NCBI RefSeq assembly: GCF_030499535.1
Contig: NZ_JASTLB010000001.1
Coordinates: 3,534,001-3,598,000, forward strand
Length of the DNA: 64,000 nucleotides
Reading direction: 5' to 3'
Source of the DNA: Streptomyces sp. TG1A-8
GTDB taxonomy: Bacteria > Actinomycetota > Actinomycetes > Streptomycetales > Streptomycetaceae
The position numbers were made by a program, and so were the translations under genes. The notes below the pieces were generated by a model. The model saw nothing but the letters and a program-made list of their open reading frames with translations, was not told where the DNA came from and ran no database searches. Shown in pieces: positions 1-7,528 of this stretch. The first letter of the stretch is position 1; each line of letters starts with the position of its first letter.

Positions 1-21
1 TCCTACGACTCGGCCGCCTAG
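1..21 (+). CDS. 3' end of an upstream gene (partial)
   Basis: The first 21 bases read as six codons (Ser-Tyr-Asp-Ser-Ala-Ala) and a TAG stop, followed at once by a strong hairpin. This is what the tail of a rightward gene would look like. Too little is present to name a product, and the frame is only a guess from the adjoining terminator. Confidence 0.3.
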   Translation, partial: SYDSAA

Positions 22-31
22 GGTCCTCCGT

Positions 32-70
32 TCGGATCGGGCCAGGCCCACGGGGTCCGGCCCGATCCGA
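32..70 (+). terminator. Hairpin terminator after the edge gene
   Basis: Perfect 12-bp inverted repeat TCGGATCGGGCC / GGCCCGATCCGA with a 15-nt loop, placed 11 nt after the TAG stop of the partial upstream gene. No U-tract follows, as is usual for Streptomyces hairpin terminators. Confidence 0.6.
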
Positions 71-133
71 GCGCCAGGCCCCGGGCCCCGTCCCCGCGGC
101 CCGTCGTCCCTTCCCGATCCCCCGGAGGCACCT

Positions 134-409
134 GTGACACCCGCTCGGCTGCAGCACCCCGTGGGGGCCTTCGCCCCCGTGGTTCCGGTCGGTCCCGCGG
201 ACGCGTCCGGCCCCCGGGTCTGGGACGACATGACCGTCGAGGTGGCCCTGTCCGTCATGGCCGGCGCCGGGGTCGAGCACCTGGTCCTCTGCGACGGTGA
301 CGACCGGTCCACGGGTGTGGTCACCCGGGCCCGGCTCACCGCGCTCCGCGACAGCTCCGCCTACACCGACCGGATCCGCCTGCGCGACGTCGCCGCCTCC
401 TCCTGCTGA
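134..409 (+). CDS. Small single-CBS-domain protein
   Basis: A 91-residue protein. Residues 30-70 (DDMTVEVALSVMAGAGVEHL, then a VTR-ARLTALRDS stretch) look like one CBS motif, the ligand-sensing unit that normally binds adenosyl nucleotides as a pair, so it probably dimerises. The GTG start is preceded by CGGAGG at a good distance. It stands alone between a terminator and the epimerase promoter. Small CBS proteins of this size are common in Streptomyces and have no fixed role; the ligand is unknown. Confidence 0.7.
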   Translation: MTPARLQHPVGAFAPVVPVGPADASGPRVWDDMTVEVALSVMAGAGVEHLVLCDGDDRSTGVVTRARLTALRDSSAYTDRIRLRDVAASSC

Positions 410-499
410 CCCGCCGCGGCCGGACCCGGCCGCGGCGGGGGCTCCTTACGGACCGGTGACGTACGGGCGCGCTCACCCGCCGGGAGCCGGGCGCGGGCC

Positions 500-505
500 T
501 AGCGT
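500..505 (+). promoter_or_regulatory. -10 box of a leaderless transcript (epimerase)
   Basis: TAGCGT ends 6 nt before the ATG at 512, and there is no ribosome-binding site. Transcription would begin at or within a base or two of the start codon. Confidence 0.55.
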
Positions 506-511
506 GGCCGC

Positions 512-1500
512 ATGCGTGTACTGGTCACCGGCGGTGCCGGGTTCATCGGGTCCCATGTCGTCGAGGCGCTGCGGGCGCGCGGGCACGAGCCGGTGGTGTA
601 CGACGTCCGCGCCGACGCCCGCGCCGACGTGCGCGACCCCGGGGCCGTCGCCCGCGCCCTGTCCGGCGTGGACGCCGTCTGCCACCAGGCGGCCATGGTG
701 GGACTCGGTGACGGGGTCGCGGACGCGCCCGAGTACGTCTCCCGCAACGACCTGGGCACCGCCGTCCTGCTCGCCGCGATGGCCGCGGCGGGCGTCGGGC
801 GGCTGGTGCTGGCCGGGTCGATGGTGGTGTACGGGGAGGGGCGCTACGACTGCCCGGCGCACGGCACCGTCCGCCCCGGCCCGCGTGCCGAGGCGGACCT
901 GCGGGCGGGCCGGTTCGAGCCGCCGTGCCCGGTGTGCGGCGCCCCCCGTCCCCCGGCACGGTCGGCGAGGACGCCCCGGCCGACCCGCGCAACGTCTACG
1001 CGGCCACCAAGCTGGCCCAGGAACACCTCTCGGCCGCCTGGGCGCGGTCCACGGGCGGCACGGCCCTCTCGCTGCGCTACCACAACGTGTACGGCCCCCG
1101 GATGCCCCGCGACACCCCCTACGCCGGCGTCGCCTCCCTCTTCCGCTCGGCCCTGGCCCGCGGCGAGGCACCGCGCGTGTTCGAGGACGGCGGCCAGCGG
1201 CGGGACTTCGTGCACGTCCGGGACGTGGCCGCCGCCAACGTGACCGCGCTGGAGGCCGGTTCCCGGCCCGGCACGCTCACGGCCTACAACACCGGCAGCG
1301 GCGAGCCCCGCACGGTCGGCGACCTGGCCCGGGCCCTCGCCGCCGCCCTCGGCGGCCCCGAGCCGGTCGTCACCGGCGGGTACCGCCTCGGCGACGTGCG
1401 CCACATCACCGCGGACTCCTCCCGGCTGCGCGCGGACCTGGGCTGGAGGCCGCAGGTGCCGTTCGCCGAGGGGATGCGGGAGTTCGCCGGGGAGGAATGA
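512..1500 (+). pseudogene. NAD-dependent epimerase/dehydratase (extended SDR), frame broken at a C run
   Basis: The N-terminal frame opens with the Rossmann motif TGGAGFIG (residues 6-13), catalytic-type Ser at AGSMVVYGEG (103), and then a Cys/His pair set (C114-P-A-H117 and C139-P-V-C142) that resembles an inserted zinc knuckle. After about 940 the homology moves to the -1 frame: NVYAATKLAQEHL carries the YxxxK catalytic pair, followed by the substrate half and stop at 1500. One base is missing in the C6/C5 runs at 942-954 (GCCCCCCGTCCCCC). Restoring one C gives a protein of about 329 residues. It is either a sequencing error or a true frameshift. Role: probably conversion of a nucleotide sugar, given the glycosyltransferases nearby. 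Start chosen because a TAGCGT -10 box sits 6 nt upstream. Confidence 0.75.
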
Positions 1501-1526
1501 GCGCGGGCGGTGCCGGGGCGGGGCCC

Positions 1527-1557
1527 GGGGTCCTTCGCCCGGATCGGGCCGGACCCC
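1527..1557. terminator. Bidirectional hairpin between epimerase and sensor kinase
   Basis: Outer arms GGGGTCC / GGACCCC enclose an inner CCCG-gat-CGGG stem, between the stops of two convergent genes (1500 and 1592). Confidence 0.55.
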
Positions 1558-1591
1558 GCTCCCTGATCCGGCCTGACCCAAACGGCAGACC

Positions 1592-2704
1592 CTAGGCCCG
1601 CGCCGCCGGCAGGGTCACCTCGAAGCGGCAGCCGCCGGGGATGTTGCGCACGCTCGCGCGGCCCCGGTGGGCCTCCACGATGCCCCGGACGATCGCCAGG
1701 CCCAGCCCCGCCCCGGCCGGCGGCGTCCGCGCGTCCGTGCCGCGCCAGCCGGTGTCGAAGACGCGGGCCAGGTCCTCCTCGGGGATGCCGCCGCAGCCGT
1801 CCGTGACGGACAGCACCACGCCGTCCGGGGCGCGCTCGGCGCTGACGGCGACCGTGCCGTCGGCGGGGGTGCGGCGGATGGCGTTGACCAGCAGGTTGGC
1901 CAGGACCCGGCTCATCTCCCGGCCGTCGACCTCGACCGGCACCGGCGCCACCCGGTCGCCGACCAGCCGCACCCCGTGCTCGCGGGCCAGCGGGCCGACC
2001 CCGGCCAGGGCGTCGCCGACCAGGTCGTACACCGAGATCCGGGCCGGGCTCAGGGGCAGCGTGCCGGCGTGGATGCGGGAGAGCTCGAAGAGGTCGCCGA
2101 CCATGTCGTTGAGGCGTTCCACCTCGGTGCGCATCTGCCGCAGGTAGCGGTCGGGGTCGGCGGCCACCTTGTCCTCCAGCGCCTCCGACATGGCGCGCAG
2201 CCCGGCCAGCGGGGTGCGCAGGTCGTGCGAGATCCAGGCGACCAGTTCGCGCCGGGAGGCCTCCAGGGCGCGTTCCCGCTCCCGGGAGGCGGCGAGCCGG
2301 GCGCTGGTGGCGGCCAGTTCGCGGCCGAGCGCGTCGAGTTCGGCGGTGGCCGGGACGGCGGGCGCGGCGAAGGCGTCGCCGTCCCCGAAGCGCCGGGCGG
2401 CATCGGTCAGTTCACGGCTGCGGGCGACGACCCGGCGGCCCAGCAGCAGTGCGGTGACCAGGGAGACCACGGCCGCCATGGCGACGACGGTGGTGACGAC
2501 CCGCAGGTCGTGCGGGGACAGGAACATCGCCCGGGCGACCGCCATGGTCCCGGTGAGCATGGCGACCACGCCGACGGCGGCGACCACGGTGAGCGAGGCG
2601 GTGAGCGAGCGGCGGCGGACCAGCCGCAGCACGGCCGCGCCGGCGAGGCCCGTCGCGGCGGCGCCGAGGAAGGCGTAGAGGGCGATGAGCAGGGTGTCGC
2701 GCAC
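1592..2704 (-). CDS. Two-component sensor histidine kinase
   Basis: A 370-residue membrane kinase. Two or three hydrophobic helices fill residues 5-90 with only a short external loop (about 59-68), so the signal may be sensed in the membrane. A HAMP-like stretch (90-145) leads to the H-box ISHDLRTPL with phospho-accepting His160, the N-box NLLVNAIRRTP, G1 DGCGGIP and G2 GAGLGLAIV. It would phosphorylate the response regulator encoded 1 nt upstream; the GTG start at 2704 almost touches that gene's stop, so the two are co-translated. It is convergent to the epimerase gene. The signal and target genes are unknown; the sugar/molybdoenzyme genes around it are candidates. Confidence 0.9.
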   Translation of the reverse strand: MRDTLLIALYAFLGAAATGLAGAAVLRLVRRRSLTASLTVVAAVGVVAMLTGTMAVARAMFLSPHDLRVVTTVVAMAAVVSLVTALLLGRRVVARSRELTDAARRFGDGDAFAAPAVPATAELDALGRELAATSARLAASRERERALEASRRELVAWISHDLRTPLAGLRAMSEALEDKVAADPDRYLRQMRTEVERLNDMVGDLFELSRIHAGTLPLSPARISVYDLVGDALAGVGPLAREHGVRLVGDRVAPVPVEVDGREMSRVLANLLVNAIRRTPADGTVAVSAERAPDGVVLSVTDGCGGIPEEDLARVFDTGWRGTDARTPPAGAGLGLAIVRGIVEAHRGRASVRNIPGGCRFEVTLPAARA

Positions 2705-2705
2705 G

Positions 2706-3473
2706 TCAGACCGCCTCCGCCCCGGTGCCGTCGAAGCGGTAGCCGACGCCCCACACGGTCTGGATGAGGCGCGGCCGGGCCGGGTCGTCCTCGACCTTGC
2801 CGCGCAGCCGGCGGACGTGCACGGTGACGGTCGACAGGTCGCCGAAGTGCCAGCCCCACACCTCCCGCATCAGCTCCTCCCGGCCGAACGCCCGCCCCGG
2901 GTGCCGCAGGAAGAAGGCCAGCAGGTCGAACTCGCGCAGGGTGAGGGCGAGCTCGGTGCCGTTCTTGGTGGCGCGGCGGGCGGCCGGGTCGACCGCGAGG
3001 CCGGCCGCGCCGAGCGGCCCGGACGCGCCGGACGGGACGGCGGGCCGGACGCGGCGCAGCACCGACTCCACCCGCAGCACCAGCTCGCGCGGGCTGAACG
3101 GCTTGGTGACGTAGTCGTCGGCGCCGACCTCCAGGCCCAGGACGCGGTCGTCCTCGTCGCCGCGCGCGGTGAGCATGATGACCGGCACGGGGCCGTGGGC
3201 GCGCAGCCGCCGGCACACCTCCAGGCCGTCCATGGCGGGCAGCATCAGGTCCAGCACCACCAGGTCCGGGCGGTGCGCGGCGGCGCGGTCGAGGGCGGCC
3301 GGGCCGTCGGCGGCGCGGTCCACGGCGTATCCGGCGCGGTCCAGGTAGCCCGTGACGACCTCGGCGACGGTGGGGTCGTCGTCCACGACCAGGATCCGGC
3401 CGGCGGTGTCCGGCTGCCGCCCGGCGGCGGGTCCGGGGCGGGGTGCGGGGTGCGGTTGCTGCATGTCCTCCAC
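2706..3473 (-). CDS. OmpR/PhoB-family response regulator
   Basis: A 255-residue regulator. The receiver domain (residues 26-140) has the acidic pocket DDD (31-33), phosphoacceptor Asp75 in VVLDLMLP, Thr102 in MLTAR and Lys124 in VTKPF. The C-terminal winged helix (about 155-250) ends in the typical TVTVHVRRLRGKVE and GVGYRF motifs. It is the first gene of the operon with the histidine kinase. The GTG at 3473 is taken as start; an ATG at 3464 is a close alternative because GGAGG lies just before it. The 25-residue Pro/Gln-rich N-terminal extension is not part of the receiver fold. Confidence 0.9.
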   Translation of the reverse strand: MEDMQQPHPAPRPGPAAGRQPDTAGRILVVDDDPTVAEVVTGYLDRAGYAVDRAADGPAALDRAAAHRPDLVVLDLMLPAMDGLEVCRRLRAHGPVPVIMLTARGDEDDRVLGLEVGADDYVTKPFSPRELVLRVESVLRRVRPAVPSGASGPLGAAGLAVDPAARRATKNGTELALTLREFDLLAFFLRHPGRAFGREELMREVWGWHFGDLSTVTVHVRRLRGKVEDDPARPRLIQTVWGVGYRFDGTGAEAV

Positions 3474-3565
3474 CCTGGCACCGTGGCACCGTCGGGGAGC
3501 GGCCCGGTCCCCGACGTCCGCGTTTCGTAAGGAGCCGGTGTCCGGTACGCCCCGGTTCGCCTTCG

Positions 3566-3571
3566 TAGGGT
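3566..3571 (+). promoter_or_regulatory. -10 box of a leaderless transcript (GT2)
   Basis: TAGGGT ends 7 nt before a GTG at 3579. This favours 3579 over the in-frame GTG at 3570, which would overlap the -10 box itself. Confidence 0.5.
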
Positions 3572-3578
3572 GAACGCC

Positions 3579-4301
3579 GTGACCACCTCACCGCCCCCCG
3601 GCGGCGTGCCCGACGTGGACGTCGTCCTGCCCTGCCTGAACGAGGCCGGGGCCCTGCCCTGGGTCCTCGCCCGGATCCCGGCCGGCTGGCGCGCCCTCGT
3701 CGTGGACAACGGCTCCACCGACGGCTCCGCCGACCTCGCCCGCGCCCTGGGGGCCACCGTCGTGCACGAGGAGCGGCGGGGGTTCGGCGCCGCCTGCCAC
3801 GCGGGGCTGACCGCCGCCACGGCCGACGTGGTCTGCTTCTGCGACTGCGACGCCTCCCTCGACCCGGGCCGGCTGGTCCCCTTCGTCCGCGAGGTCCGCG
3901 CCGGCGGGGCCGACCTGGTCCTCGGCCGGCGCCGCCCGCGGGACCGGGGCGCCTGGCCCGCGCACGCCCGCGCCGGGAACCTGGCCCTCTCCCTCCTGCT
4001 GCGCCGCCGCACCGGCCTGCGCCTGCACGACCTCGGCCCCCTGCGCGCCGCCCGCCGCGAGCCGCTGCTCGCCCTCGGTCTCACCGACCGGCGCAGTGGG
4101 TACCCGTTGCAGATGGTGGTCCGCGCGGCCGACGCGGGCTGGCGGATCACGGAGCACGAGGTGCCCTACCTGCCCCGCACCGGCGCGTCCAAGGTCACCG
4201 GCACCTGGCGCGGCACCTGGCAGGCGGTGCGCGACATGTCCCGCGTCCTGAACGAAGCACCGCACCCCGTCCGCCGGGCCGCGGCGGGGCGGCCCCGGTG
4301 A
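3579..4301 (+). CDS. Family 2 glycosyltransferase (dolichol-phosphate mannosyltransferase-like)
   Basis: About 240 residues with a GT-A fold. The start VDVVLPCLNEAGALP is the nucleotide-binding strand, then VVDNGSTDGSADLA, and CFCDCDASLDPG holds the DxD-like metal site. The LGRRRPRDRG and DLGPLRAARR segments are typical of the Streptomyces DPM1-like group. The product would be a soluble or membrane-associated sugar transferase using a nucleotide sugar and a lipid or small acceptor. GTG 3579 is preferred to GTG 3570 because the -10 box TAGGGT lies 7 nt before it. It is divergent from the two-component operon and upstream of a DUF2064 transferase, a pairing that recurs in actinobacteria. The substrate is not known. 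Confidence 0.85.
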   Translation: MTTSPPPGGVPDVDVVLPCLNEAGALPWVLARIPAGWRALVVDNGSTDGSADLARALGATVVHEERRGFGAACHAGLTAATADVVCFCDCDASLDPGRLVPFVREVRAGGADLVLGRRRPRDRGAWPAHARAGNLALSLLLRRRTGLRLHDLGPLRAARREPLLALGLTDRRSGYPLQMVVRAADAGWRITEHEVPYLPRTGASKVTGTWRGTWQAVRDMSRVLNEAPHPVRRAAAGRPR

Positions 4302-4488
4302 CCGGCCGGCCCACCGCCCCGCGCGGGCCGCGTCCGGACGGACCGCCCCCCGCGGCGGGAGCCGGGACACCGGCGCGGGAGGCCCCCGGCCGGACCGCCC
4401 CGCGCGCCGGGGAACCGCGCCCCGCGGTCCGGCCCCGTCCCGCCCGCCCCCTGCCGGGCCCCGCCCCCACCCCACTCAGGAGACGCCG

Positions 4489-5100
4489 ATGACCACCCTT
4501 CTCGTCATCGCCAAGGAACCCCTGCCCGGACGGGTCAAGACACGGCTCGGTCCGGTCTTCTGCGCGCAGGAGGCGGCCTCGCTCGCCGAGGCCGCGCTCG
4601 CGGACACCCTGCGGGCGGTGGCCGCCGCGCCGGCCGGGCGGCGGGTGCTCGTGCTGGACGGGCGGCCCGGCCCCTGGCTGCCGGCCGGGTTCGAGGTCGT
4701 GCCGCAGTGCGCGGGCGGCCTCGACGCCCGGCTCGCCGACGCCTTCGCCCGCTGCTCCGGCCCGGCCCTGCTGATCGGCATGGACACCCCGCAGGTCACG
4801 CCCAGTCTGCTCACCGTCGACTTCGCCGGCTGCGACGCGTACTTCGGCCCGGCCGAGGACGGCGGCTTCTGGGCGCTGGGCCTGGCCCGCCCCGAGCCGG
4901 CGCTGCTGCGCGGGGTGCCCATGTCGTCGCCGTGGACCGGGGCCGTGCAGCGGGCGCGGCTGGTCGCGGCCGGGCTGCGGGTGCGCGACCTGCCCCGGCT
5001 GCGGGACGTCGACACCGCCGACGACGCCCGCGCGGTCGCCGCCCTCGCCCCGCACGGCGCCTTCGCCGCGCGGCTGGCCGCCTGTACGGCCGCCCGGTGA
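4489..5100 (+). CDS. DUF2064 / TIGR04282-type nucleotidyl- or glycosyl-transferase
   Basis: A 203-residue protein. It opens LLVIAKEPLPGRVKTRLGP, the phosphate-loop-like signature of the DUF2064 (rSAM/selenodomain-associated transferase 1) family, related to CofC/MobA-type nucleotidyltransferases. LIGMDTPQ carries the metal-binding Asp and AYFGPAEDGGFWALGL is the family hallmark. The biochemical reaction is not established; databases often call it an arsenosugar glycosyltransferase by analogy. Start: CAGGAGA lies 7 nt before the ATG. The 187-bp gap after the GT2 gene is very GC-rich. Its stop overlaps the GTG of the next gene (GTGA), so translation is coupled to the methyltransferase. Confidence 0.8.
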   Translation: MTTLLVIAKEPLPGRVKTRLGPVFCAQEAASLAEAALADTLRAVAAAPAGRRVLVLDGRPGPWLPAGFEVVPQCAGGLDARLADAFARCSGPALLIGMDTPQVTPSLLTVDFAGCDAYFGPAEDGGFWALGLARPEPALLRGVPMSSPWTGAVQRARLVAAGLRVRDLPRLRDVDTADDARAVAALAPHGAFAARLAACTAAR

Positions 5101-5831
5101 GCGCCCCGGCCGCGCCCGCCTGGGCCGCCTGTGATCCGTACGCCGCCGCCCTGCGCACCGGCCGCGGTCCGCTGTTCCTGCGCCGCGCCGACGGCTGGCT
5201 GCTGCCGCTGGAGGTGGAGCGCTGGTGCGCCCGTGCGGACGCCGTGGACCGGGCGGTGCTGGACCGCTGCGAGGGCGCCGTCCTGGACGTCGGCTGCGGG
5301 CCGGGCCGGCTGGTGGCGGAACTCGCCGCCCGGGGCCGTACCGTCCTCGGCGTCGACGTCAGCGGGGCCGCCGTCGCCCGCACCGTCACCCTGGGCGGAC
5401 AGGCGCTGCGCCGCTCGGTCTTCGACCCGCTGCCCGGCGAGGGCCGCTGGGACACCGTCCTGCTCATGGACGGCAACGTCGGCATCGGCGGCGACCCGCG
5501 CGCCCTGCTGCACCGGGCGCGGCAGCTCCTGCGCGCCGGGGGCCTGCTGATCGCCGAGACCGCGCCCGCGGACGTCGACGAACGGGCCCGCGTCCAGGTC
5601 GTCGCCCCCGGCCGGGAGCCGGCCGGCGAGCCGTTCCCGTGGGCGCGGATCGGCGCCCCCGCCCTGCTCCGGCTCGCGCGGCGGTCCGGATGGCGCGGCG
5701 GCGTTCAGTGGGCGGCCGGGAGCCGCCGCTTCGTCGCCCTGCGCACCCGTACCGCCAGCAGCAGCGCCGAGCCGCCGAAGAGCACCGCGGTGATCAGCAG
5801 CCAGCGGCCGAGGAAGACGTCCGCCGACTGA
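5097..5831 (+). CDS. Class I SAM-dependent methyltransferase
   Basis: A 244-residue protein. VLDVGCGPGRL (about residues 64-74) is SAM motif I, VLGVDVSGAA gives the acidic ribose-binding residue, and LLMDGNVGIGGDP is the post-motif. Start GTG overlaps the DUF2064 stop (GTGA). The family fold seems to end near WAAGSRRFVALRT; the last ~28 residues are Ser/Lys-rich and lie entirely opposite the 3' end of the convergent membrane gene (127-bp overlap, 5705-5831). This suggests that the original stop codon was lost. Likely it methylates a sugar, lipid or cofactor intermediate made by this locus; the substrate is unknown. Confidence 0.8.
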   Translation: MSAPAAPAWAACDPYAAALRTGRGPLFLRRADGWLLPLEVERWCARADAVDRAVLDRCEGAVLDVGCGPGRLVAELAARGRTVLGVDVSGAAVARTVTLGGQALRRSVFDPLPGEGRWDTVLLMDGNVGIGGDPRALLHRARQLLRAGGLLIAETAPADVDERARVQVVAPGREPAGEPFPWARIGAPALLRLARRSGWRGGVQWAAGSRRFVALRTRTASSSAEPPKSTAVISSQRPRKTSAD

Positions 5832-6163
5832 CCGGTGGCCGCGCGGTAACGCCGGTCCACCAGCCCGCTGATCAGCGGGAACCACACCAGCAGCAACAGC
5901 CCGGACAGCACGGCCGGCACCCGTGCGTACGGCACCCAGGCGCGCCGCCCGGCCGCCCCGAGCCCGTGCACGACCGCCCGGTCCAGTGCCGAGTACAGCG
6001 GCAGCAGCACCAGGTCGTGCAGGAGCGCGGCCCCCACGATCCACAGCGCGACCCCGGCCCAGTCACCGGCGAACAGCCGGACGCCCGCGTACCCGGCGAG
6101 CGCGAACGTGCAGGCGAACAGCAGTAGCTGCAGGGGGCTGCCGACCGGCACGCGGCGGGGCAT
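5705..6163 (-). CDS. Small integral membrane protein paired with the molybdoenzyme
   Basis: 152 residues with about four transmembrane helices (around residues 12-30, 35-55, 82-105 and 122-142) and a basic tail RRATKRRLPAAH. It resembles no named family that I recognise, but its ATG overlaps the stop of the molybdopterin oxidoreductase gene (ATGA), so the two are translationally coupled. It may be a membrane subunit or electron-transfer partner. The 3' end overlaps the convergent methyltransferase gene by 127 bp. Confidence 0.75.
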   Translation of the reverse strand: MPRRVPVGSPLQLLLFACTFALAGYAGVRLFAGDWAGVALWIVGAALLHDLVLLPLYSALDRAVVHGLGAAGRRAWVPYARVPAVLSGLLLLVWFPLISGLVDRRYRAATGQSADVFLGRWLLITAVLFGGSALLLAVRVRRATKRRLPAAH

Positions 6164-7416
6164 CACAGGTCTCCGAAGGTCAGCCGGGCCACCCACTTGG
6201 TGTTCAGCACACCGGGCGCGGCGGGGACGATGATCCGCGCCGGGTGGCCGTGGTCGGGGGACAGGTCCTCGCCGTTGACGCGCAGGGCGAGCAGGGAGCG
6301 CGGATCGGCCACCTGGTTGGCGCGCAGGGCCGCGCGGCGGAAGGCGCCGTGCCGCTGCAGGGACTCCACGAACACGTCCGGCGGATCGCCCCGGTACCCG
6401 GCGAGCGCCGCGAGGTCGCGCAGCCGCACCCCCTGCCACCACTGGTCGTCGGTCGACCAGCCCTCGACGCAGGCGATGGGCAGCGAGGAGCTGTGCAGGG
6501 GCAGCCGCAGCAGGTCGGCGCGGCCGAGCCGGACGGTGCCGGCGGGGCCGGTGAGGACGAGCCGCCACGCGTCGCCGTGCGTGTCGGCCGGGGTGATCCC
6601 GGCGTAGGCGGCCGTCTTGTTGATCTGGAAGCCGTTCGGTCCGCCGGACGGGCCGGCACCGCCGTGCGGCGCGAGCAGGGCGGTGCGGCGCAGCGGCCCG
6701 CCCAGGCTCTGCCCGGCGGTCGTCGCGCCCAGCAGCAGGGAGCCGCCCCCGACCAGCCACAGCGCCCCGCGCCGGGACACGGTCGGCGCGCCGGGCCGCG
6801 GGGGGACGAGGTCGCCCCCGTCCCGGCCGTCCGGGCCGCCGGCGTCCCGGCGCCGCCGCACGGCCCGCAGGGCCGCCGGCGTCTTCAGCACGGCGTGCGC
6901 CGCGAACGCGGCGGCGAACACCCAGGCGCCGTAGAAGTGCAGCGGGTAGAAGGAACCCGGGAAGACGTACTCCAGCTGGACGTTGAGCACCCCGGTGGTG
7001 AACTCGAACAGCCCGCCGCCGACCAGCAGCAGCAGGGAGAGCCGCTCCAGCGCGTGCGCCAGGGAGCGGGCCGGCGGCAGGGCGAACAGCTTCGGCACCA
7101 CCGACCACAGCTTGGCCAGTAGGACCGGGACCAGGGCGACGCCCAGGGTCACGTGCGCGCCCTGGGTGAGCCGGTACAGCCACACCGGCCCGGTCGGCCA
7201 GGCGAAGAGGTAGAAGCCGAGGATCCCCTTGTCCGGGGTCTTGTCGTTCACCGGGGACAGGTCCGGGTTGTAGGCCGCGTAGGACACCAGGCCGGTCACG
7301 AACAGCACGGTGACGCCGCCGAGCAGGACGAGGCCGAGGACCGAGGTGAACCGGACGCCGCGCAGCGGGCTGCGCCAGGAGCCGGGAGAGCCGGGAAGCC
7401 GGCAGTGGTCGCGCAT
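6163..7416 (-). CDS. Membrane-anchored molybdopterin-dependent oxidoreductase (sulfite-oxidase fold)
   Basis: About 417 residues. The N-terminal half has four to five transmembrane helices resembling a cytochrome b561/DUF4405-like domain, with His residues in helices (TQGAHVTLG, PLHFYGAWVFAAAFAAHAV) that could ligate heme. After a Gly/Asp-rich linker the C-terminal half is an oxidoreductase molybdopterin-binding domain: SLPIACVEGWS includes the Cys expected to ligate molybdenum, followed by WWQGVRLRDL, and DHGHPARIIVPAAPG near the end. So a fused heme-membrane and Mo-cofactor enzyme, probably working outside the membrane. ATG 7416 is chosen because TACCGT lies 6 nt upstream; a longer frame to 7464 lacks support. 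moeA and mobA at 58-60 kb could serve it. Confidence 0.85.
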   Translation of the reverse strand: MRDHCRLPGSPGSWRSPLRGVRFTSVLGLVLLGGVTVLFVTGLVSYAAYNPDLSPVNDKTPDKGILGFYLFAWPTGPVWLYRLTQGAHVTLGVALVPVLLAKLWSVVPKLFALPPARSLAHALERLSLLLLVGGGLFEFTTGVLNVQLEYVFPGSFYPLHFYGAWVFAAAFAAHAVLKTPAALRAVRRRRDAGGPDGRDGGDLVPPRPGAPTVSRRGALWLVGGGSLLLGATTAGQSLGGPLRRTALLAPHGGAGPSGGPNGFQINKTAAYAGITPADTHGDAWRLVLTGPAGTVRLGRADLLRLPLHSSSLPIACVEGWSTDDQWWQGVRLRDLAALAGYRGDPPDVFVESLQRHGAFRRAALRANQVADPRSLLALRVNGEDLSPDHGHPARIIVPAAPGVLNTKWVARLTFGDL

Positions 7417-7422
7417 GTCCCG

Positions 7423-7428
7423 ACGGTA
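7423..7428 (-). promoter_or_regulatory. -10 box of a leaderless transcript (molybdoenzyme)
   Basis: TACCGT on the minus strand, 6 nt before ATG 7416. It sets the start codon and lies back to back with the GT-C gene promoter. Confidence 0.5.
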
Positions 7429-7516
7429 GGCCGCCGCACGGCCCGGAAGGCGTCCGTGACCCATGACGAAACGCTGACGTCGGCCCCGTGCGCGGCCCGG
7501 ACGCGCCCGCCCGGCC

Positions 7517-7522
7517 TAGCGT
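7517..7522 (+). promoter_or_regulatory. -10 box of a leaderless transcript (GT-C-like gene)
   Basis: TAGCGT, 6 nt before GTG 7529, with no Shine-Dalgarno sequence. Confidence 0.55.
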
Positions 7523-7528
7523 GCCGCT

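Noticed and set aside
4298..4492. A 64-codon frame between the GT2 and DUF2064 genes that overlaps both (GTGA at its start, ATGA at its end).
   Set aside because: The overlaps are attractive, but the product is almost only Pro, Arg, Ala and Gly, typical of chance GC-rich frames, and it has no ribosome-binding site of its own.
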